Shown piece by piece: positions 8,400 through 17,684 of a stretch of 64,000 nt of DNA. The stretch spans positions 620,001 to 684,000 of the forward strand of contig NC_013171.1 of assembly GCF_000024105.1 (NCBI RefSeq), written 5' to 3'. Position 1 is the stretch's first letter; each line of letters begins with the position of its first letter. The DNA is from Anaerococcus prevotii DSM 20548. GTDB lineage: Bacteria > Bacillota > Clostridia > Tissierellales > Peptoniphilaceae. The notes under the pieces were generated by a model. The model had not been told where the DNA came from and did not search any database. It worked only from the letters and a program-made list of their open reading frames with translations. The position numbers and the translations under genes were made by a program.

Positions 8400-9236
8400 A
8401 TGAAATATTACACACTTAATGACGGACTTAAAGTTCCATCTGTAGGAATGGGAACTTATAAGATAGAAGATGAAAAACTAATGGAAGAAGTAATTCAAGC
8501 TGCCCTTGAACTAGGTTATGAGTATTTTGATACTGCTAAATACTATAACAATGAGGCCTACATAGGAAAGGCTTTGGAAAATTCTCCCGCCAAAAGAGAA
8601 GATTATATGCTAGCGACAAAGGTTTGGCCAAAGGATTTTGGGATAGATCAGACTAAAAGATCGATTGATGAATCCCTTAAGGATCTTAGGACAGATTATC
8701 TAGATGTAATCCACCTCCACTGGTTTGGCAAGGATTTCGATAAGGCTTGGAAGGTCTTCATGGATTACAAAGACCAAGGAATAGTTAAATCAATTGCTGT
8801 ATGTAATTTCATGCCAGAGCAATTAGTGAAGTTACTTGAACTAGGAGAAGCTCCATCAATGGACCAATTGGAAAGCCACCTCTTCTTACAAGATACAGAA
8901 ACAAGGGCCTTCCTTAAGGAAAATAATATAAAACACCAAGCCTGGAGTCCACTTGCAAGGACTAGGGGAGGCTTACTTGATGAAGAAATCCTAAAACAAT
9001 TGGCACATAAGTACAATAAAACTCCAGCTCAAATAGCCTTAAGATGGAATATTGATCAAGGAACAATGATAATTCCAAAGTCAGTGCACGCTAACAGACT
9101 TAAGGAAAACATTGATATCTTTGATTTTGAGCTTGAAGAATGCGATATGCATGCCCTAGCAAGTCTTGATAGGAAAGAGAGATTCTCCCAGGACCCACTA
9201 GATGAAGCTTGGTTAGAAGAAATTAGAAATATGTAA
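8400..9236 (+). CDS. Aldo/keto reductase
   Basis: This is a 278-residue TIM-barrel NADPH oxidoreductase of the AKR5-like bacterial group. The catalytic tetrad is visible: Asp and Tyr in YFDTAKYYNNEAYIG, Lys in ATKVWP and His in VIHLHWFG. The NADPH-binding end IIPKSVHANRLKENIDIFDFEL is intact. An AAAGGA SD lies 8 bases before the ATG. It is monocistronic, between an SDR and catalase, a neighbourhood suggesting carbonyl or oxidative-stress detoxification. The actual substrate is unknown. Confidence 0.92.
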   Translation: MKYYTLNDGLKVPSVGMGTYKIEDEKLMEEVIQAALELGYEYFDTAKYYNNEAYIGKALENSPAKREDYMLATKVWPKDFGIDQTKRSIDESLKDLRTDYLDVIHLHWFGKDFDKAWKVFMDYKDQGIVKSIAVCNFMPEQLVKLLELGEAPSMDQLESHLFLQDTETRAFLKENNIKHQAWSPLARTRGGLLDEEILKQLAHKYNKTPAQIALRWNIDQGTMIIPKSVHANRLKENIDIFDFELEECDMHALASLDRKERFSQDPLDEAWLEEIRNM

Positions 9237-9308
9237 GTTATTTACAAGATAAGTCAAGAAGAATTAATTTAGCTATAAAATTTGTACTATTAATATAAAG
9301 GAGGAAAT

Positions 9309-11033
9309 ATGGCAGACGATATGAAGAAAATGGATCCTACAGAGAAAAATGGTCTAGGAGATCCTATACCAAGTAGAAACCAAAATGTAAATGATGATCC
9401 AACCCTAAGAAGATCTGGCGGTCAAATCGTAGATAATGACGAAGATACCATGACTGCTGGAGAAAGAGGCCATGTATCAATCCAAGACTTGTGGCTTTTT
9501 GAAAAGCACGCCCACTTCAATAGAGAAGTTATCCCAGAAAGAAGGATGCACGCTAAGGGCTGGGGAGCTTGGGGTGAGTTTACAGTAACCCATGACATTA
9601 GCAAATACACAAGAGCTAAACTATTTTCTAAAGTAGGAAATAAGTGCAAGATGTTTACTAGGATGAGTACAGTTGCAGGAGAACGTGGTGCGGCTGATGC
9701 TGAAAGAGATATCCGTGGCTTTGCCTTAAGATTTTACACAGAAGAGGGCAATTGGGACATAGTCGGTAACAATACGCCAGTATTTTTCTTTAGAGACCCA
9801 ATGAAATTTATTGACCTTAACCACGCTGTAAAAAGAGATCCTAAATCCCACCTAAGAAGTCCAAACACCAACTTCGACTACTGGTCATCCCTACCAGAAT
9901 CACTCTTACAGACAACAATCATCAACTCTGATAGGGGAATACCTTCTTCATTTAGGTATATGCACGGCTTCGGTTCCCACACCTATTCTATGTACAATGA
10001 AGATGGCGAAAGGGTTTGGGTAAAATTCCACTTTAGAAGTGAGCAAGGAATCCAAAACTACACCGACCAAGAAGCTGAGAAGGTAAACGGAAAGGATAGG
10101 GAATCTTCTGGAAGAGACTTATATGAAGCAATAGAAAAGGGTATGTATCCAAAATGGAAAATGTATATACAAGTAATGACAGAAGAAGAAGCGAAAAATC
10201 ATCCTACAAATCCTTTTGACCTTACCAAAATGTGGCTTAAGAAAGACTATCCTTTAATTCCTGTAGGAGAATACGTCCTAAACAAATACCCTGATAACTT
10301 CTTCCAAGATGTGGAACAAGCTGCTTTCTCACCAGCTAATATTATTCCAGGAATTGGACTTTCACCAGATAGGGTTCTCCAAGCAAGAGCCTTCATGTAC
10401 TCTGATGCCCAAAGATATAGACTTGGCGTAAACCACCACCAGATTCCTGTAAATAGTCCACAAGGAGTTAAAAATCCTCACGACTTCCACAGGGATGGAG
10501 CTATGAGAGTTGACGGAAATAAGGGAAGCGAGCTTCATTATAGACCTAATTCCTACGGAGCATGGCAGGATGATCCTAGTCTTGAAAGACCAGCCGATGA
10601 GGGTGGTGAAGTTAAAAGATATGATTTTAGAAAAGATGATAATGACTATTTCACCCAACCAGGCATGCTCTTTAATAGGATGACCGATGAGCAAAAGCTA
10701 GTCCTTTTCGAAAATACTGCTAGGAATATGGGAGATTCCACAATGCAAATTAAGCATAGATATATCAGAAACTGCTATCTTGCAGATCCAGCTTATGGAA
10801 AGGGAGTTGCAGAAGCCTTGGGAATTGATATAGAAAGTGTAAATGTCGATGTTACCCCACCAAAGTCTAGAAAAGAATGGGAAGAGTATGTGGCTATGGA
10901 TTCTGACTTAAACTATCCTACTGAGGCAATTGAGCCAGAAAGTGCCAAGGACCTAGGACCAGCTGGAAGAGATACCAACGTAGCTAATCCAAAGACCTTA
11001 AGCTCTTGGGAAGACGATCCGTATCTACTATAA
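9309..11033 (+). CDS. katA: Monofunctional heme catalase
   Basis: This 574-residue enzyme disproportionates hydrogen peroxide. The distal histidine is in [14 protein letters not shown] (H81), the catalytic Asn in [13 protein letters not shown] (N154), and the proximal heme-ligating Tyr in [12 protein letters not shown] (Y364). The tract [18 protein letters not shown] is canonical. The start is polar and longer than in small-subunit catalases, and the C-terminal 60 residues are acidic, giving a size between clade types. The distal-loop tryptophans (KGWGAWG instead of the usual KGAGAFG) are uncommon. Having catalase is notable for a presumed obligate anaerobe. An AGGAGG SD precedes the ATG. Confidence 0.95.
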   Translation: MADDMKKMDPTEKNGLGDPIPSRNQNVNDDPTLRRSGGQIVDNDEDTMTAGERGHVSIQDLWLFEKHAHFNREVIPERRMHAKGWGAWGEFTVTHDISKYTRAKLFSKVGNKCKMFTRMSTVAGERGAADAERDIRGFALRFYTEEGNWDIVGNNTPVFFFRDPMKFIDLNHAVKRDPKSHLRSPNTNFDYWSSLPESLLQTTIINSDRGIPSSFRYMHGFGSHTYSMYNEDGERVWVKFHFRSEQGIQNYTDQEAEKVNGKDRESSGRDLYEAIEKGMYPKWKMYIQVMTEEEAKNHPTNPFDLTKMWLKKDYPLIPVGEYVLNKYPDNFFQDVEQAAFSPANIIPGIGLSPDRVLQARAFMYSDAQRYRLGVNHHQIPVNSPQGVKNPHDFHRDGAMRVDGNKGSELHYRPNSYGAWQDDPSLERPADEGGEVKRYDFRKDDNDYFTQPGMLFNRMTDEQKLVLFENTARNMGDSTMQIKHRYIRNCYLADPAYGKGVAEALGIDIESVNVDVTPPKSRKEWEEYVAMDSDLNYPTEAIEPESAKDLGPAGRDTNVANPKTLSSWEDDPYLL

Positions 11034-11049
11034 TTTAACAAATACTAGG

Positions 11050-11084
11050 AAATACCAGAGAATTTATTTCTTTGGTATTTTTTG
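11050..11084 (+). terminator. Terminator after catalase
   Basis: AAATACCA and TGGTATTT are the arms of an imperfect stem that also includes AGAA/TTCT, followed by TTTTTTG. Confidence 0.85.
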
Positions 11085-11107
11085 TTTAAAAAAAATTACA
11101 AGAAAAG

Positions 11108-11165
11108 TTGAACAACGTTCATTAGGGCGTATCATATACTTGTAGCAATTAATGAACGGCGTTCA
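11108..11165 (+). promoter_or_regulatory. tetR-MMPL promoter with two palindromic operators
   Basis: Two near-identical palindromes, TGAACAACGTTCA (11109-11121) and TGAACGGCGTTCA (11153-11165), are centred 44 bp apart. Between and overlapping them are TTGAAC (11108-11113) and TATCAT (11130-11135), spaced 16 bp, a plausible sigma-A promoter. The first operator covers the -35 box and the second the early transcript. This arrangement is typical for TetR autorepression, so the adjacent regulator is the obvious binder. Confidence 0.8.
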
Positions 11166-11189
11166 TTTTGAAGAAATTGGAGTGATTAT

Positions 11190-11786
11190 ATGGTAAGTTT
11201 TACGAACGACAAGGGAAAAGCTATAATGGAGGCTGCTCTTAGGATTTTCAAATCTAAGGGAGCTGATAATACTTCCGTAAGAGATGTGATGAAGGAAGCA
11301 GGATTTGGCCTGGGGACCTTCTATCTTTACTATTCCGATAAGAAGGACTTGAAGGAGAAGATTGTCCTAAATATAGCTAAGGATATTATTCTTAAGGCGG
11401 AAGATAGCTGTAATCAGGAAGATCCTATCGAAAGATACATATACTTTCTCGATTATATCATAGATTATCTCATAGCCCATCCATTTGAGCTCGACCTTGT
11501 AAGTAAGAATATCACTTGGGCCCTTTATACTAAGATTGAAAATGATGAACAGCTTAAAGAAGCTGAATCGTCCTTACATTTTATTCTTAGCAAGTATGAG
11601 AATCTCTTTACAGGGGATTATACCGAGAGCCAGAAACTCTACATACTTTCTTTGACCCTAGAAATCGTAATGTCAACTTGTAAAAGTGCTACAATGGATG
11701 AATCGATTTTGACTATTGGGGAGATGAAGCCAGTTTTGTATGCTAATATTAAAAAAATGTTTAATAGAACAGGAGAGATAGAATGA
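11190..11786 (+). CDS. TetR-family transcriptional repressor
   Basis: This 198-residue regulator has the N-terminal TetR helix-turn-helix (AALRIFKSKGADNTSVRDVMKEAGFGLGTFYLYYSDKKDLKE) and an unclassified ligand-binding domain. It lies 25 bases after the second of two matching palindromes and overlaps the MMPL exporter gene by 4 bases. It most likely represses its own operon until an exported ligand or membrane stress relieves it. The ligand is unknown. Confidence 0.93.
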   Translation: MVSFTNDKGKAIMEAALRIFKSKGADNTSVRDVMKEAGFGLGTFYLYYSDKKDLKEKIVLNIAKDIILKAEDSCNQEDPIERYIYFLDYIIDYLIAHPFELDLVSKNITWALYTKIENDEQLKEAESSLHFILSKYENLFTGDYTESQKLYILSLTLEIVMSTCKSATMDESILTIGEMKPVLYANIKKMFNRTGEIE

Positions 11787-13837
11787 AAAAGATAACAAAG
11801 TTTATTTCGCACCATCCTAGACTTGTGTTATTGATAATGACATTATTATTGATACCATCTTGGATAGGATATAAGAATACAGGTGTGAACTATGATATCT
11901 TGTCATATTTGCCAGCTGACCTTGAAAGTACCCAGGGCCAGGAGATATTAGATAAAGATTTCAAAAATGCAGCCACTGGTATGCTGATTCTTAAGGGCGA
12001 TGATTATGATGCAGACAAACTTAAGGAAGAGATTTTAAAGATTGAGGGAGTAGAAGATGTTATTTCCAAATCTTCTATCCTGGGAGATAGCGTACCAGAC
12101 GAGTTTTTACCTGATGAGATTAGAGACGTCTTTTATGCAGAAGATTCGACTATGCTTATGGTTAAGTTTAGCGAAAGCTCTTCTTCATTTAAGACAATGG
12201 AAGCAATAGATCAGATTAAGGCTATTGAGTCAAAAGAGAAATTTTTAAGTGGTATATCATCTTTAGTTAAGGATACTAAGGATTTAATAGATCACGAAAC
12301 ACCCATATATGTAGGACTCGCGGTAGTGCTAGCCTTGATTGTCCTAAGTTTTACAAATGAATCGACAATTATACCATTTCTTTTCTTATTAAATATCGGC
12401 TATGCGATTTTGTATAACTTCGGAAGTAATGTTTTCTTAGGAGAGATTTCCTATATAACTAAGGCCATAGCGGCAGTATTGCAGCTTGCTGTAACGACAG
12501 ACTACTCAATCTTCTTATATCACAGATATGCAGAAGAAAAGAAAAGACGTGATTCCAACAACGTAGCCATGGATAAGGCTATGCAAAAGACTATAGCATC
12601 AATCTTTGCTTCATCACTTACAACTTTTGCAGGATTTTTGGTACTTATATTGATGAGGTTGGGACTTGGTAAGGATATCGGTCTTGTAATGAGTAAGGGT
12701 GTCCTTCTAGGACTAATTTCTACAGTAGTAGTATTACCACCTATGATATTAATAGCTGAAAAACTAGTAGAAAGATTTAACCACAGGGTCTTCCTACCAT
12801 CTTTCGAGAAGACTTCAAATCTTGTCCTAAATCACAAGAAGACATTTTTCGTAGCTTTCTTGATCCTTTTTGTACCAGCTATTTATGGGGCACATAATAC
12901 AGACCTTTACTACAATCTGGATAGGTCTCTTCCTGAAGATCTTGATTCGATTGTAGCCTTAAACAAGATGAAAAAAGATTATGACATGGCTTCAACCCAC
13001 TTTGCTGTGGTAAGTGATGACTTGAGTAAGCAAAATATTAATGGACTTGTGGATGAGCTTGATAAGGTAGAAGGTGTAAACAATGTTTTAGGTCTTAACT
13101 CTTTTACAGGCCTAACTCTTCCAGATAGTGTTCTACCAGATAAACTAAAAGATAACTTCCATAAGAACGGATATCAAATGCTTATGATGAATTCTAAGTA
13201 TCAGACAGCATCAGATGAGGTAAATGAGCAAGTTGATGAAATTCATAAAATAATCAAAGAACACGATCCTGATGGATATCTTACAGGTGAGGCAGTCCTT
13301 ACAAAAGACCTTACGACAATATCTGATAGGGACTTCAAGATGGTTAACATAGCATCAATTGCGACTGTATTTGTAATACTAGCATTTGTATTCAAATCAC
13401 TTGGAATTCCTATAGTTTTAATAGCAGTTATCGAACTTGCTATACAAATCAACATGGGTATCCCATTCTACTTGGGTCAGACAATCCCATTTGTAACATC
13501 AATCATAATAGGTGTTGTCCAATTAGGATCTACAATCGACTACTCTATCCTTATGATGGATAGGTTCTTAGCAGAATATAAGAAGAGCGGAGATGTAAAC
13601 AAGTCGCTTAAGCTAACAGTTAAGGAAGCTTCAAAATCTATTGTAACTTCAGCTCTATCATTTATGGCTGCGACAGTAGGTGTAGGCTTGTATTCAAAAA
13701 TGGAAATAGTTTCAACAATATGTATGTTCTTGGCAAGAGGAGCTATAATAAGTATGCTTTCAATAATATTCTTCCTACCAGCCATAATCAGCATAACATT
13801 TCCATTTATCAAAAAGACAACTAAGGGAATTAATTAG
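11783..13837 (+). CDS. MMPL/RND-family membrane exporter
   Basis: This 684-residue protein has the duplicated layout of actinobacterial MmpL and Bacillus YdfJ. One helix is followed by an extracytoplasmic loop (residues about 30-165), then five helices, and the whole unit repeats from about residue 350. The proton-relay type motifs are seen as AVTTDYSIFLYHRY in half one and QLGSTIDYSILMMDRF in half two. It is probably a proton-driven exporter of lipids or hydrophobic compounds. Its partner is likely the secreted coiled-coil protein starting 9 bases downstream. Confidence 0.9.
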   Translation: MKKITKFISHHPRLVLLIMTLLLIPSWIGYKNTGVNYDILSYLPADLESTQGQEILDKDFKNAATGMLILKGDDYDADKLKEEILKIEGVEDVISKSSILGDSVPDEFLPDEIRDVFYAEDSTMLMVKFSESSSSFKTMEAIDQIKAIESKEKFLSGISSLVKDTKDLIDHETPIYVGLAVVLALIVLSFTNESTIIPFLFLLNIGYAILYNFGSNVFLGEISYITKAIAAVLQLAVTTDYSIFLYHRYAEEKKRRDSNNVAMDKAMQKTIASIFASSLTTFAGFLVLILMRLGLGKDIGLVMSKGVLLGLISTVVVLPPMILIAEKLVERFNHRVFLPSFEKTSNLVLNHKKTFFVAFLILFVPAIYGAHNTDLYYNLDRSLPEDLDSIVALNKMKKDYDMASTHFAVVSDDLSKQNINGLVDELDKVEGVNNVLGLNSFTGLTLPDSVLPDKLKDNFHKNGYQMLMMNSKYQTASDEVNEQVDEIHKIIKEHDPDGYLTGEAVLTKDLTTISDRDFKMVNIASIATVFVILAFVFKSLGIPIVLIAVIELAIQINMGIPFYLGQTIPFVTSIIIGVVQLGSTIDYSILMMDRFLAEYKKSGDVNKSLKLTVKEASKSIVTSALSFMAATVGVGLYSKMEIVSTICMFLARGAIISMLSIIFFLPAIISITFPFIKKTTKGIN

Positions 13838-13846
13838 GAGGAAAAT

Positions 13847-16150
13847 ATGAAAAATAAACTTGTAAAAAGCTTATCTGTAGCGCTCGCAGGATCCATGCTT
13901 GTGACAAATGTAGTTTTTGCAGATGGGACAGTTAAGAAAAACGAAACCTTGTATGTAACACAAGAAGAAAATGAAATAAAAGATAAGACAGCTTCAATCT
14001 GGATCAACTCAGATGGGAATGTAAAGGTTAAGGATAAGTCTAATCTTAAAGATATCAAAAACCTAAAGACAGATGAAAAAATTGATCCAAAAGATGGTTA
14101 TATAAATTGGAATGAAGATAGCAAGGATGTCTACTATCAAGGACAAGCAGAAGAAGACCTTCCTGTAGATATTTCTGTAAAATATTTTTTAGATGGTAAG
14201 GAGACTAAGGTTAAAGACCTAGAAGGAAAATCTGGTCACCTAAAAATCGAAATATCAGCTAAGAACAAAAGAAGCGGAATAGCTACAGTAAATGGTAAAG
14301 AACAAAAGGTATTTTCACCATATCTAGTACTTGCTGAAATTAACTTCGATGAAGATAAGGTTACAAATATAAAAACAGACGACGGCAAGGTCGTAAAAGA
14401 TGGTAAAAACGAAGTTGTCGCAGGAGTTCTCGCACCAGGACTTAGACAAAACTTTAAAGAAATCCTTGAAGATGATAAACTTGATAAGTTCAAGGATAAA
14501 ATCGAGATGGAAATGGATGTAAAAGACTACAAGCCTACTGAGGTCTATGCAGTAATTACAAACGAAATCTTCCAAGATTCCGCTAATATCTCATCCTTAG
14601 ACGATTTAAACAAGGGAATTGATGAGCTTGAATCAAATGCAGCTAAGCTTGTTGATGGATCTAATCAATTGGCAGATGGGGGCAATAGATTAAATGATGG
14701 TATAGGTCAGTTAAGTAATGGAGCTAGCGAGCTTGCAGCAGGTTCTGGCAAAATCGTATCATCATTCGATCAAATGGCTAATGCCTTTGCGGACCTACCT
14801 AACCAAGTCGGAACAATGACTTCAGCAATTGACATGCTAAATAATGGAGGAAGCAGTCTAGATCAAGGTATCAACCAATACACTGCCGGAGTTAATAAGA
14901 TTAATGAAAATATGCCAAAGCTTACTGAAGCTAGTAGACAACTAGAAGCTGGAGCAAGTGACCTAGATAATGGTCTTCTAAAACTTGATAATGCAACATC
15001 AACACTAAAAGAAAAAATGGGAATGACTGATGGCAAAGAAGACTTGGGCAAATTTAGCGAATCCATGAATGAACTAAGGACAGGACTTGATAGCCTATCA
15101 ACAGGAATTGCTCCATTAAGTCAAGGAGTAAGTGAGCTTAGCCAAGGATTAAGTAAACTTGAAGACTCAAGTCGAGAGCTAAGTGGTGGAGTTAATAATC
15201 TCCTATCTTCCACCCAAAATATGCCTAGTCTTGATCAAAATTCAGCCGATCTTACAGCTCAAGCTCAAGCAATTGATGCAGTGATAGCTAACTTAGAAGA
15301 AAATAACGAAGACGGAAATCTAACAGGTCAAATCGAAAGTCTAAGAGCTGTTAGAGACAATCTCTACAAAGAAAGTGAAAGCGTGGCTACAGCAGGATAT
15401 GCTTATAGCCAAATCTCAGGATCTCTTGAGCTTCTTTCCCAAGGAGCAAGCGAGCTTAGCGGAGGAATCAGCGGGGCTTATAAGGGAGCAAGTGATATCG
15501 ATGAGAAATTAAAGGCTTCATCAGATAAGATGATTACGGCTTCAAAGAGCCTTGCTGCAGGAACTGAGAAAATAAGCCAGGGATTCGATAAGAGCAATCT
15601 AGCCAAATTACAAGAATCTATAGTTATGCTAGATGAAGCTACAGGAAAGTTAAAACAAGGATCAGCTAAACTTAAGGAAGGAACTAGCCAAAATAGGGCA
15701 GGTGTTGAAAACTTAGCAGCTGCTGTATCTGAGCTTGACGGTAACTCTCAAAGCCTAAGAGAAGGTAGTGCAGAACTTTCAGGAGGATTGGCACAATTTG
15801 CCGAAAGAAGCAAGGCCCTATCATCCTTAGGAAACATCAATGAAGAAGCTATAAACCCTATGGCTGCAGGGCTAAACCAACTAAATGATGGAATAATGAA
15901 GCTTGATTCATCTACCAAAGAATTAAAAGACGGAAGTGATCAATATATGGCTTCATTTGAAGAGTTTAGATCTGGCCTAAGCGAATACAAGGCAAAGGGA
16001 ATCGATGAAATTGCCAATAAAACATCTGAAGTAAATGAAATTTCAGAAATCTTAGATGAAATGAGTAAGCTTGCTAAAGAAAACAATTCAATTACAGGCA
16101 CAAGTGATGACTTCGAAACAAGATCTAGGATAATTCAAAAGATCAAATAA
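13847..16150 (+). CDS. Secreted YhgE/Pip-like coiled-coil protein
   Basis: This is a 767-residue exported protein with a clear signal peptide ending VVFADG. The first 230 residues form a soluble domain. From about residue 250 to 720 the chain is built of short repeats in which Leu alternates with Gly-Ala/Ser (for example LADGGNRLNDGIGQLSNGAS), the hallmark of the YhgE/Pip ectodomain. Unlike YhgE it has no C-terminal membrane helices and ends in a charged segment. In operon with the MMPL exporter it may form an extracytoplasmic rod or adaptor; that role is inference. Confidence 0.8.
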   Translation: MKNKLVKSLSVALAGSMLVTNVVFADGTVKKNETLYVTQEENEIKDKTASIWINSDGNVKVKDKSNLKDIKNLKTDEKIDPKDGYINWNEDSKDVYYQGQAEEDLPVDISVKYFLDGKETKVKDLEGKSGHLKIEISAKNKRSGIATVNGKEQKVFSPYLVLAEINFDEDKVTNIKTDDGKVVKDGKNEVVAGVLAPGLRQNFKEILEDDKLDKFKDKIEMEMDVKDYKPTEVYAVITNEIFQDSANISSLDDLNKGIDELESNAAKLVDGSNQLADGGNRLNDGIGQLSNGASELAAGSGKIVSSFDQMANAFADLPNQVGTMTSAIDMLNNGGSSLDQGINQYTAGVNKINENMPKLTEASRQLEAGASDLDNGLLKLDNATSTLKEKMGMTDGKEDLGKFSESMNELRTGLDSLSTGIAPLSQGVSELSQGLSKLEDSSRELSGGVNNLLSSTQNMPSLDQNSADLTAQAQAIDAVIANLEENNEDGNLTGQIESLRAVRDNLYKESESVATAGYAYSQISGSLELLSQGASELSGGISGAYKGASDIDEKLKASSDKMITASKSLAAGTEKISQGFDKSNLAKLQESIVMLDEATGKLKQGSAKLKEGTSQNRAGVENLAAAVSELDGNSQSLREGSAELSGGLAQFAERSKALSSLGNINEEAINPMAAGLNQLNDGIMKLDSSTKELKDGSDQYMASFEEFRSGLSEYKAKGIDEIANKTSEVNEISEILDEMSKLAKENNSITGTSDDFETRSRIIQKIK

Positions 16151-16155
16151 AAATC

Positions 16156-16184
16156 AAGAACCTGCGAAAGTGGGTTCTTTTTTG
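16156..16184 (+). terminator. Terminator of the tetR-MMPL operon
   Basis: AAGAACCTGC pairs with GTGGGTTCTT (two G-T wobbles) around a GAAA tetraloop and is followed by TTTTTT. Confidence 0.92.
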
Positions 16185-16202
16185 ATGACTAAAACTAAAA
16201 TA

Positions 16203-16289
16203 AAAAGCTCTTAAAGCTTTATCTAAATCTTACTTGTCCATAATTGTTAATTATGGGAAGTGCTTGATTTAATAGCTTTAAGAGCTTTT
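16203..16289 (-). terminator. Large nested inverted repeat, terminator of nfnAB
   Basis: Perfect 16-bp outer arms AAAAGCTCTTAAAGCT (16203-16218) and AGCTTTAAGAGCTTTT (16274-16289) enclose a second hairpin, CCATAATT/AATTATGG (16238-16256). On the minus strand it starts three bases after the nfnB stop and ends in TTTTTATTTT, so it should terminate nfnAB. The 55-base interior is much larger than a normal terminator loop. Confidence 0.7.
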
Positions 16290-16292
16290 ATC

Positions 16293-17684
16293 TTACTTAT
16301 CTTTTTCTCTTAAATATTTATCTATATTTTCTGCGGCTTTTTTACCTGCTCCCATGGCAAGAATTACTGTTGCAGCTCCACTTACTGCATCTCCTCCAGC
16401 AAAGACAGCTTCCTTTGTGGTCATAGTCCTATCATCTATTATAATTCCACCCCAGCTTTCTGTATCTATATCTGAGTTGGTGTTTTTGATAAGTGGATTA
16501 GGTGATTGGCCTATGGCGATTATTACAGATTCAAACTCGCATTCTTCAAATTCACCCGTAGCTATAGGACGTCTCCTGCCAGAGCTATCTGGCTCTCCTA
16601 ATTCCATTTTCTCAAGCCTTACCTTCTTAACCCAGCCATTTTCTCCTATGATTTCTACTGGATTGTGAAGATTCATAAACTTGATACCTTCTTCTCTGGC
16701 ATGGTGGCTTTCTTCGATTCTTGCAGGCATTTCTTCGAAGCTTCTCCTGTAGACAACAGTTACATCCGCTCCCATTCTCTTGGCAGATCTTGCTGCATCC
16801 ATCGCCACGTTTCCTCCACCTACCACACAGACTTTCTTTCCTATATGGACTGCCGTGTCATATTCAGGGAACTTGTAGGCCTTCATAAGGTTCATCCTTG
16901 TTAAAAATTCGTTAGCTGAATATACTCCATTTAAGTTTTCTCCAGGAATACCTAAAAATCTTGGAAGACCTGCTCCAGTAGAAAGGTAGATCGCTTCAAA
17001 TCCCTGATCGAAGAGGTCTTTTATAGAAATTGTCCTTCCTACGATCGTATTAGTCTGAAGTTTGACACCTAGACCTATTACGTTTTTAAGCTCCTTTTGA
17101 ACGAGTTTTTTAGGAAGTCTAAATTCTGGTATACCATACATTAAGACTCCTCCAGCTGTGTGAAAGGCATCGAACATAACTACTGAGTAGCCTCTTTTGG
17201 CAAGGTCAGCTGCAGCAGAAAGACCAGAAGGGCCAGCTCCTACAACTGCGACCTTCTTATTTACGCTAGTTACTTCGATTGGCTTGTTGTATTTTTTATT
17301 ATTTCTATAATCTGCAACGAATCTTTCAAGTCTACCGATTCCTACAGGCTCGTCTTTTATGCCTCTCGTACATTTTCCTTCACATTGGACCTCTTGTGGG
17401 CATACCCTACCGCAGATTGCGGGAAGATTGTTGGTCTCTGCTATTTTGTCGTAAGCTCCGTCTAGGTCATCTTCAAGGATTAGGTGGATGAATTCTGGGA
17501 TTTTTACTCCTACTGGACAACCTGATACACAAGGCTTGTTTTTACATTGGATACATCTTGTAGCTTCTTCCTTGGCCATTTCTAATGTATATCCAAGACT
17601 TACCTCGTCAAAATTTTTATTTCTTACATCAGGGTCTTGTTCTGGCATTGGAACTTTTGTTTTTGCCATATTAAACTTAGCCAT
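16293..17684 (-). CDS. nfnB: NfnB-like subunit of NADH-dependent ferredoxin:NADP+ oxidoreductase (annotated elsewhere as gltA)
   Basis: This 463-residue flavoprotein is of the GltD/NfnB type. Cysteine clusters CIQCKNKPCVSGCP and CGRVCPQEVQCEGKC near the N-terminus would bind two [4Fe-4S] clusters. FAD motif VVGAGPSGLSAAADLA and NADPH motif VVGGGNVAMDAARSAKRMG follow. No large glutamate synthase subunit is present; instead the NfnA-like subunit overlaps it upstream. The pair is therefore best read as Nfn, which couples reduced ferredoxin, NADH and NADP+ by flavin-based electron bifurcation. The ATG follows a GGGGAGGT SD. Confidence 0.88.
   Translation of the reverse strand: MAKFNMAKTKVPMPEQDPDVRNKNFDEVSLGYTLEMAKEEATRCIQCKNKPCVSGCPVGVKIPEFIHLILEDDLDGAYDKIAETNNLPAICGRVCPQEVQCEGKCTRGIKDEPVGIGRLERFVADYRNNKKYNKPIEVTSVNKKVAVVGAGPSGLSAAADLAKRGYSVVMFDAFHTAGGVLMYGIPEFRLPKKLVQKELKNVIGLGVKLQTNTIVGRTISIKDLFDQGFEAIYLSTGAGLPRFLGIPGENLNGVYSANEFLTRMNLMKAYKFPEYDTAVHIGKKVCVVGGGNVAMDAARSAKRMGADVTVVYRRSFEEMPARIEESHHAREEGIKFMNLHNPVEIIGENGWVKKVRLEKMELGEPDSSGRRRPIATGEFEECEFESVIIAIGQSPNPLIKNTNSDIDTESWGGIIIDDRTMTTKEAVFAGGDAVSGAATVILAMGAGKKAAENIDKYLREKDK

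Noticed and set aside
10362-10694. A 110-codon minus-strand frame inside catalase
   Set aside because: Shadow of the catalase coding sequence, no SD or promoter.
14600-16000. Short regularly spaced repeats that might suggest a CRISPR or tandem-repeat array
   Set aside because: They are codon-level echoes of the Leu-Gly-Ala heptad-like protein repeats of the secreted coiled-coil protein; spacing and sequence are not constant and the frame is open.
16293-17684. Glutamate synthase small subunit
   Set aside because: No large subunit is nearby, and an NfnA-type partner overlaps the gene, so the Nfn complex is the better reading.
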